A stretch of DNA of 7,291 nt from Verrucomicrobiota bacterium (GCA_009924535.1 RFRI01000060.1:1-7291); one strand, 5' to 3'. Positions 1 through 7,106 are shown, numbered from the stretch's first letter. Notes: generated from the sequence alone by a model not told the origin. Translations and numbers: made by a program.

Positions 1-702
1 GCCATGACCGACGTCATCGCCGGGCAAGTCCAAATGACGTTCAACCCGCTGCCTCCACTCCTTTCTCAGGTGAAGGCCGGCAAGTTGAGAGCGCTGGCGG
101 TCACCTCCAAGGCAAGGTCTCCTGCGGCACCCGAGGTGCCCACCATGGAGGAAGCCGGAATCAAGGACTATGAGGCCAACTTCTGGTACTCGGTCTTCGT
201 GCCAGCCCGGACGCCTCGGCAGATCATTGACAAGCTCAATGAAGCAATTCGAGTCACATTGGCCAACCCGGCGATGCAAAAGAAGTTCGTCGAGCAAGGC
301 CTAGATCCGCAAAGCAGCAGCCCCAAGGAACTCGGCGACTTGAAGGAGAATTCCGAATATAAGATGGCCCGCCAGGACCACGACACCCTCTCCGCCCGCC
401 GCGCCGAACTCGACGCGCTGCTGAAGAAGGCCAAGGTCACCGATTTCAAGGAAGCCAACTCGGAAACCATCAGCGTCGGCTCCAGCGTGGTCCTCCGCCG
501 CGGCTCCGACCAGACGGAGATCGCCTACGACCTGCTCGGCGCCTGGGACGGCGAACCGGAGAAGAACATCCTCTCCTATATCTCGCCCCTCGCGAAGCAG
601 TTCCTGAACCACAAGACGGGCGAGACCTTCACGACGAACATCAACGGCAAGGCCGAGTCCTGGACCGTCGTCCGCATCACCCGCTGGGTCGACAAGCGCT
701 GA
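1..702 (+). CDS. greA: Chimeric frame: TctC/Bug solute-binding protein C-terminal part joined to GreA (5' partial)
   Basis: The frame is open to the window edge. The ATG at 4 is probably an internal Met, because 'AMTDVIAGQV' matches the interior of TctC/Bug periplasmic carboxylate-binding proteins. Counting from that Met, residues 1-113 keep the family's landmarks: 'KAGKLRALAVTS', 'PEVPTMEEAGI', a 'VPARTP' loop and a 'LNEAI' helix. From about residue 111 the protein is GreA: 'GDLKENSEY' holds the acidic tip (D112 and E115, equivalent to E. coli D41 and E44), then the rest of the coiled coil, then the FKBP-like C-terminal domain (about 155-232). GreA binds in the RNA polymerase secondary channel and stimulates cleavage of backtracked transcripts. 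The first coiled-coil helix of GreA is missing, and so are the last ~25-30 residues of the TctC protein, so neither half is complete. Codon use changes at the join: 29 of 113 codons end in A or T before it, 9 of 119 after it. The GreA half fits the downstream genome, while the TctC half looks foreign. The ORF is certain, but its biological reality as one protein is doubtful. Confidence 0.8.
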   Translation, partial: AMTDVIAGQVQMTFNPLPPLLSQVKAGKLRALAVTSKARSPAAPEVPTMEEAGIKDYEANFWYSVFVPARTPRQIIDKLNEAIRVTLANPAMQKKFVEQGLDPQSSSPKELGDLKENSEYKMARQDHDTLSARRAELDALLKKAKVTDFKEANSETISVGSSVVLRRGSDQTEIAYDLLGAWDGEPEKNILSYISPLAKQFLNHKTGETFTTNINGKAESWTVVRITRWVDKR

Positions 703-726
703 GCGCCTGCCGAACGGCCCCCTGAC

Positions 727-755
727 GAAGCCCCGGCCACGGGGCTTCCTCTTTT
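727..755 (+). terminator. Intrinsic terminator of the greA-like frame
   Basis: A perfect 9-bp stem (GAAGCCCCG / CGGGGCTTC) closes a 4-base loop (GCCA) and is followed directly by CTCTTTT. It begins 25 bases after the greA stop codon. Stem strength, small loop and T-rich tail are those of a Rho-independent terminator. It isolates the greA-like frame from the regulator gene downstream. Confidence 0.85.
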
Positions 756-782
756 GACACGGACGCCGGCGCACCCCAACCT
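754..782 (+). promoter_or_regulatory. Possible promoter of the ArsR-methyltransferase gene
   Basis: A perfect -35 hexamer TTGACA lies at 754-759, overlapping the last Ts of the terminator. At 17-base spacing the -10 position (777-782) reads CAACCT, which matches TATAAT poorly. If it is used, the transcript would start within a few bases of the ATG at 789, giving a leaderless or near-leaderless mRNA. Only the -35 element is convincing. Confidence 0.25.
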
Positions 783-788
783 GCCCGC

Positions 789-1727
789 ATGTCCGACCCT
801 TGGGAAACCCTGCGCCTGCTGGCCGACCCCACCCGGTCGCGCATGCTGCAGCTGCTGCACCGCGGCGAGCTGGCGGTCGGCGAACTTCAGGAAATCCTCG
901 GGCTGCCCCAGTCGCGCATCTCGACCCACCTGGCGCTGCTGCGCAAGGCGCAGTTGGTCGTCGACCGCCGCGACGGCAAGAAATCCTTCTACTCCCTCGC
1001 CCGCGACCTGCCCGTGAGCGTCGCCGGCATCGTGGACGCCGCCCTCGCCGCCAGCGCGCGCGAACCCAAGTCCGCGGCCGACCAGCGCGCCTTGCAACGG
1101 ATCATCGAAAAGCGCCGCCAGAAAGCTGAGCAGCACTTCAACCTCGTGGCCGACCGGCTCGGCCGCAACTACTGCCCCGGCCGTTCATGGGAAGCCATCG
1201 GCCAGATGCTCTTCCTGCTCACCCCGCGCGTCCGCATCGCCGACCTCGGCGCCGGCGACGGCACGCTGTCGCGCCTGTTGGCCCGCCAGGCCGAAAGCGT
1301 CCACTGCGTCGACAACTCTCCCCGGATGGTCCAGGTCGGCCGCGCGCTGGCCAAGAAGGAGCACCTCCGGAACCTGACCTACGTGCTCGGCAACATCGAG
1401 AAGGTCCCGTTGCCTGACCGCAGCATCGACCTGGCACTGCTCAGCCAAGCTCTGCACCACGCCGAGAACCCCCGCCAGGCCTTGGCGGAAGCCTTCCGCA
1501 TCCTCAAACCCGGGGGCCGGCTGCTCATCCTCGACCTGCGTGCCCATCGTTTCGAGAAAGCCCGGGAGCTTTACGCCGACCGTTGGCTGGGATTCAAAGA
1601 AAATGAACTCCACGACTGGATCGAGGAGGCCGGCTTCAGGCAATCTGAGGTCAGGGTCGTTGCCAAAGAGGTCAAAGAGCCCTGCTTTGAGACCATCCTG
1701 GCGACCGGAATGAAGCCGGGGGCCTGA
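789..1727 (+). CDS. ArsR-family HTH regulator fused to a SAM-dependent methyltransferase
   Basis: The protein has 312 residues and two domains. Residues ~1-75 form an ArsR/SmtB winged helix: 'LLADPTRSRMLQLL' is the typical first helix, the recognition helix is about 40-54 ('PQSRISTHLALLRKAQLV'), and the wing is about 58-70. The cysteine motif of metal-sensing ArsR proteins is absent (the spot reads 'ELAVGEL'), so metal sensing is unlikely. Residues ~115-250 are a class I methyltransferase of the UbiE/Methyltransf_11 type: motif I 'ADLGAGDGT' (151-159) for SAM binding, acidic D175 after strand 2, 'LSQALHHAENP' (218-228), and 'RILKPGGRLLILDL' (237-250). This architecture is widespread. Known ArsR-type regulators such as SahR sense S-adenosylhomocysteine, so a role in reading the SAM/SAH state is reasonable inference, but the target genes are not in this window. 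It is a stand-alone gene: a terminator lies upstream and a 139-base gap downstream. The ATG at 789 places the HTH at the usual distance from the N-terminus. No Shine-Dalgarno sequence is present. Confidence 0.93.
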   Translation: MSDPWETLRLLADPTRSRMLQLLHRGELAVGELQEILGLPQSRISTHLALLRKAQLVVDRRDGKKSFYSLARDLPVSVAGIVDAALAASAREPKSAADQRALQRIIEKRRQKAEQHFNLVADRLGRNYCPGRSWEAIGQMLFLLTPRVRIADLGAGDGTLSRLLARQAESVHCVDNSPRMVQVGRALAKKEHLRNLTYVLGNIEKVPLPDRSIDLALLSQALHHAENPRQALAEAFRILKPGGRLLILDLRAHRFEKARELYADRWLGFKENELHDWIEEAGFRQSEVRVVAKEVKEPCFETILATGMKPGA

Positions 1728-1735
1728 GTTATTCA

Positions 1736-1750
1736 CAGGGGCCACCCCTG
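1736..1750 (+). terminator. Short GC hairpin after the methyltransferase gene, possible weak terminator
   Basis: CAGGGG (1736-1741) and CCCCTG (1745-1750) form a perfect 6-bp stem around a CCA loop, 8 bases after the stop codon. No T-run follows, so it is not a canonical intrinsic terminator. It could pause polymerase, protect the 3' end, or act with Rho. Confidence 0.35.
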
Positions 1751-1795
1751 AGCCATCCTCCCACTGTGTCAGGTTGGTTAAACGGGGCTTATTGC

Positions 1796-1825
1796 TTGGC
1801 AGTCCTTGGCCGTCTGGACTATTTC
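1796..1825 (+). promoter_or_regulatory. Possible promoter of the TPR-ExbBD gene cluster
   Basis: TTGGCA (1796-1801, five of six matches to the -35 consensus) is followed after 18 bases by TATTTC (1820-1825, three of six matches to -10). It lies in the only sizeable gap ahead of the four-gene cluster, 41 bases before the chosen start codon. The -10 match is weak. Confidence 0.28.
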
Positions 1826-1841
1826 TGAACATCCCCGATGC

Positions 1842-1856
1842 GGAGCGAAACGCTCC
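1842..1856 (+). promoter_or_regulatory. Hairpin just upstream of the TPR gene start
   Basis: GGAGCG (1842-1847) and CGCTCC (1851-1856) form a perfect 6-bp stem around an AAA loop, ending 10 bases before the ATG at 1867. The only SD-like GGAG of this leader is buried in the 5' arm, 19 bases from the ATG and too far to serve it directly. The hairpin could influence translation initiation or be incidental. Confidence 0.35.
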
Positions 1857-1866
1857 CCTCCCCCCG

Positions 1867-4800
1867 ATGCTTACCAAAGAGTCCCGCACCTATAAATTGG
1901 CCAAGGCCGCCCTGCTCGCCGTCCTCATCGCGCTGACCCCCGTCACCGGCGAACTGTACGCCCAGACCAAGAAGCCTCTGCCCACCGCCGAAAAGAAGGA
2001 AGACCCGCTATCGGTGCTCTACAAGGAAGCCGTCAAGACCTTCGAAGAGAAGAAATACAAGGAAGCCCTCGTGATCTTCGAGGACCTCGACGCCAAGGCC
2101 GTCGACGTCGAACCGAAGCTGAAGGCCGTCGTCTCCTTCCAGAAATCGCTGTGCCATTTCTTCATCAAGGACTGGCCGCGCGCGGAAGCCGAACTGACCT
2201 CTTTCCTCGAGAAATACCCCAAGGGCACGGAAGACTTCCTCTCCGACTCCGATAATCGTCGCGGCACCGCCGAACTCCTGCTCATCGAAGCCTTTTCCAA
2301 GCAAGGCAAATGGGACCTCGCCCTGGCTCGCCTCGAGAAGATCCGCACCAACGCTCTCACCCGCCTCGAGGAGCGCGTCAACGCCTACACCCTCTCCGCC
2401 CAGATCATCGTCGAACGCTCCAAGAACGGACAGGAAGACGCCAAGAAGGCCGCCTACGCCCAGGCTATCTCCCTGCTCAAACAGGCGACCGCCGACGGCA
2501 TCGGCACCCCGGAACGCCGTGAGGCCGCCTACAAGCTCGTCGAGATGTACACCAAGCTCGGCCTGACCAAGGAAGCGACCCAGCTGAAGAACGAGATCGA
2601 CGCCAAGAGCAACGGCTCGCCCGTCGAGGTCGTCCGCTCCAACTTCCAGCGCCTCGAGATCGGTGACGCGCGTTTCGGCGCCGCCGAATCGGCCGCCGAC
2701 GAGAATTTCCGCGCGGACTTCTACCGCCAAGCCCTCACCAACTACCAAGGCACGCTGCGCCGCGCCAACCTCAGCAGCTCGTTCGGTCGCGCCATCGAGG
2801 CCAAGCAGACCGAGGTCGACACGCTGACCAAGAACTTCGCCAAGCCGAGCCCGGAGCAGGCGGCCAACATCGAGAAGACCAAGCAGGAAGTCGCGCAGTT
2901 CAAGAAGATCCAGGAAGAGTTCAACGCCAACAAGGATTACGACGCTTTCATCTCCTACCGCATCGGACTCTGCCTGCTCGAGCTGAAGCGCCCTTGGGAA
3001 GCCCACGTGGCCTTCCTCGACATCTTCGAGAACAGCCCCGGCTTCAGCCGCATCTCCGGCGCCTACTACTACCACATCCTCGCCCTGCGCCGCATCGGAC
3101 GGAACAACGAAGCCCAGGCGAAGTGCAAGGAATTCATCTCCAAGTTCCCCAAGGACGACCAGGTCTCCTCGATCGCCCTGATCCTCGGCGACATCTCCCA
3201 GGAACGCGAAGAATACCCCGAGGCCATCGAGCACTACAAGTGGGTCAAGGCCAACGTGAAGAACCTCACCCCCGAGGTGGAGGAAGAGATCGATTTCCGC
3301 ATCGCCGCCTGCCTTTTCTCGCAGGTCGACTGGGCCCCGGCCCAGAAGGCGTTCGAAGAGTTCCTCAAGAAGCACGAGCGCTCGCCCGTCCGCCAGCAGG
3401 TGCTCTACATGAGCGCCCTCTGCTCCTTCTTCCAAGGCAAGTACAAGGAGACCAAGGCCGACTTCGACAAGTACGAGCAGGAATACCCGAAGGGCCAGTT
3501 CATCCCCGACGTCCGCTACCGCCAGGCCATCGTGAAGTTCGGCACCGCCCCGCGTGACGTCGCCGGCACCATCAAGCTCTGCGAAGACTGGCTCAAGGAC
3601 TACTCGAAGACCAACACCGATGAGGTCATCGCCCAGATGCCCGAGGTCTATACGCTGATCGGCGACGCCAACATCGCCCTCGCCGACGAGGTCGACAAGA
3701 AGGTCAAGGCCGCCGACCTCGAAGTCCGCGCGAACGCCAAGTCCCCCGACAAGGCCAAGTACGTCGAGATCAAGACCAAGCTCGAGAAGGAGAAGGAAGT
3801 CGTCACGAACAAGGCCATCGACGCCTACGAAGCCGCCGCCAAGAGCGCCCGCACCAATCCGCAGGCCCTGGAATTCGTCCTCGGCGAACTCCGCAAGCTC
3901 CTCCCCGGCCGCGGCGAACACAAGCGCATGCGCGACCTGTTCAAGGAGATCTTCGACTGGAACCACAACGACCCGAAGGCGATGACCTACCTGTACGAGG
4001 TCATCCGCTCCACCGAGCGCATGGGCGACATGCCCGAGTTCGCCGCCGAGTCCGAGAAGGTCCGCAAGGACTTCAGCGCCCAGCTCGCCGCCGCCCGCAA
4101 GAAGGTCGACGAAATCGAACGCCGCGACAAGGTCGTCAAGGAGGAGGTCGACGCCGCCAAGGCGGCCGTGAAGAAGCTCTCCGCCGACCTCGAGGCGGAA
4201 CTCGCCAAGGTCGACGCGAAGCGCCAGGCCTCCATCGCCGACCAGAAGAAGCGTGCGCTCAAGATCCTCTCCGACGCCGTCTCCGAGTCCATCAACGACC
4301 GCACCCAGGAAGGCACCGAGAAGCTCATCGTCTTCCTCGCCGAGAAGATCGCCCGTAAGATCAAGCGCGTGAAGCCCGGGACCAAGCCCGAGCCCGGCGC
4401 CTACACCAGCGCCGAAGCCGAGAAGGAACTCGTCAAGCTCCTCCGCCTCGAAGAACACCGCGACTCCCTCGTCGCCCAGGCCCGCGGTTTCTTCGCCCTG
4501 GGACAGCTCGCCGTGTTCACCCGCGAGCCCGAGAAGACCGCCGCCAACTTCGGCAAGATCGCCGCTAACTACAAGGCCGAGGAACTCAACCCGACGATCC
4601 TCGCGATGGTCGGCGACAGCCTCCTCTCCAAGGGCGACCACAAGAAGGCCGCCGACTACTTCGGCTACATCCTCGAGCACTCGCGCTCCTCGGAATACGC
4701 CGACTACGGCTTCGCCGGCCTGGCCGAGATCGCGTTCTCGGACAAGAAGTACGCCGACGCCCTCTCGCTCTGCAACGAGGCCATCGACAACAATATCCTG

Positions 4801-5205
4801 ATGTCGAAGGAGCTCGACCTCCGCTTCACGCGCGCCCGCGCGCTCGCCGAGCTCGCCAAGTACGCCGACGCGAAGAAGGAATTCGAGGAGATCGCTAAGA
4901 CGAAGGAATGGCGCGGCGAAAAGACCGCCGCCTCCCTCTACTGGCTCGGCCTGATGGCCGAACGCCAGGCGACCGACGACAAGGGCTACAACGAAGCCAT
5001 CGCCTACTACCGCCGCTGCTACATGACCTGGAAGAAGTACGAGGTCTGGGCCGCCCGCTCCTATTTCGCCTCCGCGAAGCTGTTCGCCAACAAGCTCAAC
5101 CAGAAGGACGCCGCCAAGGTGCTCCTGAAGGAGATGCTCGAGAAGGAACGCATCAAGGACACCCGCGAAGCCCAAGAAGCCAAAGCCTTCCTCCTCGGAC
5201 TCTGA
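1867..5205 (+). CDS. Large secreted tetratricopeptide-repeat protein with central coiled coil
   Basis: The 1112-residue protein is predicted to be exported. A basic N-terminus, a hydrophobic core (residues ~14-28, 'AALLAVLIALTPVTG') and a likely cleavage after 'ELYA' (A32) form a signal peptide. The signal peptide decides the start: the frame also runs upstream to a TTG at 1774, but that would bury it 31 residues deep. TPR-like helix pairs are visible at ~46-75, then in a dense central block at ~359-393, 397-430, 435-463, 474-504 and 510-543, and again in a C-terminal block at ~911-938, 946-975, 984-1011 and 1021-1052. Between the blocks, residues ~728-800 are a continuous charged helix rich in K, E and A, probably a coiled coil. 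No catalytic motif is seen. TPR proteins are protein-binding scaffolds. Location ahead of a second exported TPR-like protein and exbB/exbD suggests a periplasmic partner of a proton-driven envelope complex, comparable in position (not sequence) to TPR proteins near Tol/Ton systems such as CpoB. The exact function is unknown. Confidence 0.92.
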   Translation: MLTKESRTYKLAKAALLAVLIALTPVTGELYAQTKKPLPTAEKKEDPLSVLYKEAVKTFEEKKYKEALVIFEDLDAKAVDVEPKLKAVVSFQKSLCHFFIKDWPRAEAELTSFLEKYPKGTEDFLSDSDNRRGTAELLLIEAFSKQGKWDLALARLEKIRTNALTRLEERVNAYTLSAQIIVERSKNGQEDAKKAAYAQAISLLKQATADGIGTPERREAAYKLVEMYTKLGLTKEATQLKNEIDAKSNGSPVEVVRSNFQRLEIGDARFGAAESAADENFRADFYRQALTNYQGTLRRANLSSSFGRAIEAKQTEVDTLTKNFAKPSPEQAANIEKTKQEVAQFKKIQEEFNANKDYDAFISYRIGLCLLELKRPWEAHVAFLDIFENSPGFSRISGAYYYHILALRRIGRNNEAQAKCKEFISKFPKDDQVSSIALILGDISQEREEYPEAIEHYKWVKANVKNLTPEVEEEIDFRIAACLFSQVDWAPAQKAFEEFLKKHERSPVRQQVLYMSALCSFFQGKYKETKADFDKYEQEYPKGQFIPDVRYRQAIVKFGTAPRDVAGTIKLCEDWLKDYSKTNTDEVIAQMPEVYTLIGDANIALADEVDKKVKAADLEVRANAKSPDKAKYVEIKTKLEKEKEVVTNKAIDAYEAAAKSARTNPQALEFVLGELRKLLPGRGEHKRMRDLFKEIFDWNHNDPKAMTYLYEVIRSTERMGDMPEFAAESEKVRKDFSAQLAAARKKVDEIERRDKVVKEEVDAAKAAVKKLSADLEAELAKVDAKRQASIADQKKRALKILSDAVSESINDRTQEGTEKLIVFLAEKIARKIKRVKPGTKPEPGAYTSAEAEKELVKLLRLEEHRDSLVAQARGFFALGQLAVFTREPEKTAANFGKIAANYKAEELNPTILAMVGDSLLSKGDHKKAADYFGYILEHSRSSEYADYGFAGLAEIAFSDKKYADALSLCNEAIDNNILMSKELDLRFTRARALAELAKYADAKKEFEEIAKTKEWRGEKTAASLYWLGLMAERQATDDKGYNEAIAYYRRCYMTWKKYEVWAARSYFASAKLFANKLNQKDAAKVLLKEMLEKERIKDTREAQEAKAFLLGL

Positions 5206-5210
5206 ACCCC

Positions 5211-6227
5211 ATGCGCCTCTCCTTCCTGCTGCCCGCCCTCGCGCTCCTCGCCGCCGCCTCGTCGTCGGCCCAGACCTTCGTCTTCAAGGGCGAACGCTGG
5301 GAGATCAACGACCCGTTCAAGATGGACAACTCCATCCCGCCCAAGCCGGTCGTCGATCCGAAGAAAGGCACGATCAACGCCATCAAGGGAACCATCGACC
5401 GCGTCAGCAACTCCGGCGGCATCGAAGTGACCCTGACGCGCAAGCTGTCCGAAGTCGTCGAAGTGATCTGGCCCCTGCCCTCCCGCCTCAAGGAAGCCCA
5501 AGCCAACGTCGGCCGCGGCGAGCCCGCCAAGGCCCTCGACAACGTGGAAGCCGTGCTGAAATTCTTCGAGCCGATCAAGAACGTCCCCGGCTCCTGGTGG
5601 GTCCGCGCTTCCATCGTCAAGCTCGACGCCCTCGATCGCCTCGAGAACGACGCCGCCACGGAATCCTTCCTCACCGCCTTCGAGAAGGAGGAAGCCGCCA
5701 AGCTCCCGGAAGTCGCCACGCAGATCCAGCTGGCCCGCCTGATGCAGCGCGCCCGCAAGGGTGAGCACGCCGAGGTGGTCAAGGAATCCACCGAGCTCCT
5801 AGGCAAGGTCGAGACCGCCGAACTCCAGGCCCGCCTGCATATCGTGAAGGGCAACTCCCTCTACGCTTCCAAGAAATACGAGGCCGCGATGGCCACCTAC
5901 CTGCGCGTGCCGGTCTTCTTCGGCTCCGAGACCGAACTCGTCCCGAAGGCCCTGCTCGGCGCCGCCCGCTCTTTCCGCGGCATGGATAGCCCCGCCCTCC
6001 GCGACCAGAAGCTCGAAGCCGTCTCCAATCGTTACCTCTACGACATCATCGTCTCCTACCCGGTCTCCAAGGAAGCCGAAGAAGCCAAGAAGATGCTACC
6101 CAAGGAAGAACGCGCCAAGGCCGAGGCCGACCAGAAGAAGATCGCCGCCGGCGGTCCCCTTCCCGAAGGCGTCATCATGGCCAAGCCCAAGCTCGCCGAC
6201 GAAGAGAAGGTCGAAGGCAACAAGTGA
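5211..6227 (+). CDS. Secreted TPR-like helical repeat protein
   Basis: The 338-residue protein starts 5 bases after the preceding stop, so the two are surely co-transcribed. Residues 1-20 are a clear signal peptide ('MRLSFLLPALALLAAASSSA', cleavage before Q21). The ATG at 5211 is chosen for this reason, although the frame is open further upstream. Residues ~21-90 are a non-repeat head with short beta-like segments ('GTINAIKGTIDRV', 'GGIEVTLTRKLSEVVEVIW'). From ~91 on the protein is alpha-helical with degenerate TPR units, for example ~92-122 and ~205-236 ('RLHIVKGNSLYASKKYEAA'), and a further pair at ~245-296. The tail (~297-338) is charged, rich in K, E and P, and probably disordered. No transmembrane segment other than the signal peptide is seen. 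The family is not one I can name. Context suggests it works with the large TPR protein and ExbB/ExbD in the periplasm. Confidence 0.9.
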   Translation: MRLSFLLPALALLAAASSSAQTFVFKGERWEINDPFKMDNSIPPKPVVDPKKGTINAIKGTIDRVSNSGGIEVTLTRKLSEVVEVIWPLPSRLKEAQANVGRGEPAKALDNVEAVLKFFEPIKNVPGSWWVRASIVKLDALDRLENDAATESFLTAFEKEEAAKLPEVATQIQLARLMQRARKGEHAEVVKESTELLGKVETAELQARLHIVKGNSLYASKKYEAAMATYLRVPVFFGSETELVPKALLGAARSFRGMDSPALRDQKLEAVSNRYLYDIIVSYPVSKEAEEAKKMLPKEERAKAEADQKKIAAGGPLPEGVIMAKPKLADEEKVEGNK

Positions 6228-6231
6228 GTCC

Positions 6232-6260
6232 TTGCCCCTTTCCGAATCCTAACCTAAAAA
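6232..6260 (+). promoter_or_regulatory. Possible internal promoter ahead of exbB
   Basis: TTGCCC (6232-6237, four of six matches) and TAAAAA (6255-6260, four of six matches) are separated by exactly 17 bases, inside the 53-base gap between the TPR-like gene and exbB. The start codon lies 21 bases after the -10 element. It would let exbB/exbD be expressed apart from the TPR genes. The evidence is pattern only. Confidence 0.28.
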
Positions 6261-6280
6261 CCACCCTACACCCCATCATC

Positions 6281-7075
6281 ATGAAGATGAACTTCCGTAA
6301 CACCTCCCTCAGCGCCGCCTTTCTTGGCCTGATGACCATCGCCGCCTCGGCCGCCGAAGCCGCTGCCGCCGCCGCCCACAAGGAAAAGACCCTCATGGAC
6401 CTGTTCCATGAAGGCGGCTGGGTCATGTACCCGATCACCCTCTGCTCGGTGGCCATGATCTGGTTCATCGTCGACGGCTTCCTCCGCACCCGCGCCAGCG
6501 CCCTCTACCCGACCGAACACGTCACCCAGCTCCAGGAGCTCTTCAAGAAGGGCGACTACGTCGGCGCCTATGCCTTCGCCAAGACCGCCGGCTCCCCGGT
6601 GACCGAAGTCATCCGCGCGGGCGTCGCCTTCACCCCGGATGGCAAGACCATGACCGAAGAAGCGATCCTCTCCGAGATCACCCGCATCCAGGGCGAACTC
6701 AAGGGCCGCTCCTCCTACCTCTCCGTGATCGGCGTCTGCACCCCGATGATCGGCCTCACCGGCACCGTGACGGGCATGATGAAGGCCTTCGACAAGCTCG
6801 GTTCCTCCGGCGTGGGCGACCCTTCCCAGCTCGCGGGCGCCATCGGCGAAGTGCTCGTGGCGACCGCCTCGGGCCTCTTCATCGCGATCCCGGCCTTCAT
6901 CTCCTACTACCTCCTGGCCAACCGCATCAACAAGGGCGTCCATGACATGCAGGAGATCGCGACCAGCCTCTTCCGCGCCTTCCCCTACGACGAAGTCGCA
7001 GGTCGCAAGGTCGGCGACGAAGAAATCTACGCCGGCAAGCCGGATTGGAACGCTTCTTCGAACGTCCAGTCCTAA
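6281..7075 (+). CDS. exbB: ExbB/TolQ/MotA-family proton-channel protein
   Basis: The 264-residue protein is an inner-membrane subunit that, with ExbD, uses the proton motive force to drive a periplasmic partner. Three transmembrane segments are visible: ~46-68 ('GGWVMYPITLCSVAMIWFIV'), ~146-170 and ~184-213. The signature residues of E. coli ExbB are kept with their spacing: T162 in 'LTGTVTG' (T148), E190 in 'AIGEVLVAT' (E176) and T195 (T181). A cytoplasmic domain of about 75 residues separates segments 1 and 2, as in the family. Ahead of segment 1 is an extra N-terminal region: a hydrophobic stretch (~10-24) ending in 'ASAAEA' and an alanine run, which reads as a cleavable signal peptide. 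Such an extension occurs in some ExbB proteins. The ATG at 6281 is chosen because it gives this signal peptide intact; the GTG at 6224 overlaps the previous stop and adds nothing family-like. ExbB rather than TolQ or MotA is a best guess. Confidence 0.93.
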   Translation: MKMNFRNTSLSAAFLGLMTIAASAAEAAAAAAHKEKTLMDLFHEGGWVMYPITLCSVAMIWFIVDGFLRTRASALYPTEHVTQLQELFKKGDYVGAYAFAKTAGSPVTEVIRAGVAFTPDGKTMTEEAILSEITRIQGELKGRSSYLSVIGVCTPMIGLTGTVTGMMKAFDKLGSSGVGDPSQLAGAIGEVLVATASGLFIAIPAFISYYLLANRINKGVHDMQEIATSLFRAFPYDEVAGRKVGDEEIYAGKPDWNASSNVQS

Positions 7076-7106
7076 GCCCTTCCACCCTTAACCCAACAGC
7101 ACAGCC

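Noticed and set aside
348..353. EcoRI site (GAATTC) 6 bases after the TctC/GreA join, suggesting a cloning junction
   Set aside because: The same hexamer occurs at least three more times inside the TPR gene, and the bases around it already encode invariant GreA residues, so the join lies before it.
764..771. CGCCGGCG palindrome upstream of the ArsR-type gene as an operator
   Set aside because: Eight bases of pure GC palindrome are common by chance in such DNA, and ArsR operators are longer.
1729..1737. TTATTCACA, a match to the DnaA-box consensus
   Set aside because: A single copy with no second box, no AT-rich unwinding region and no dnaA or dnaN nearby is expected by chance.
1774..1866. 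Upstream TTG extension of the TPR gene by 31 codons
   Set aside because: It would place the signal peptide internally and translate through the 1842-1856 hairpin; the ATG at 1867 gives a normal signal peptide.
2008..5175. A 1055-codon open frame on the minus strand, opposite the large TPR gene
   Set aside because: Its composition (almost only G, L, V, D, E, A) is the mirror of K/E/A-rich plus-strand codons ending in C or G, which rarely make stops in that antisense frame. It has no domain-like patterns, and the plus strand is clearly coding.
5061..5854. Two overlapping minus-strand frames of ~235 codons opposite the TPR-like gene
   Set aside because: They are low-complexity shadows of the plus-strand gene with its clear signal peptide and repeats; no family features are seen.
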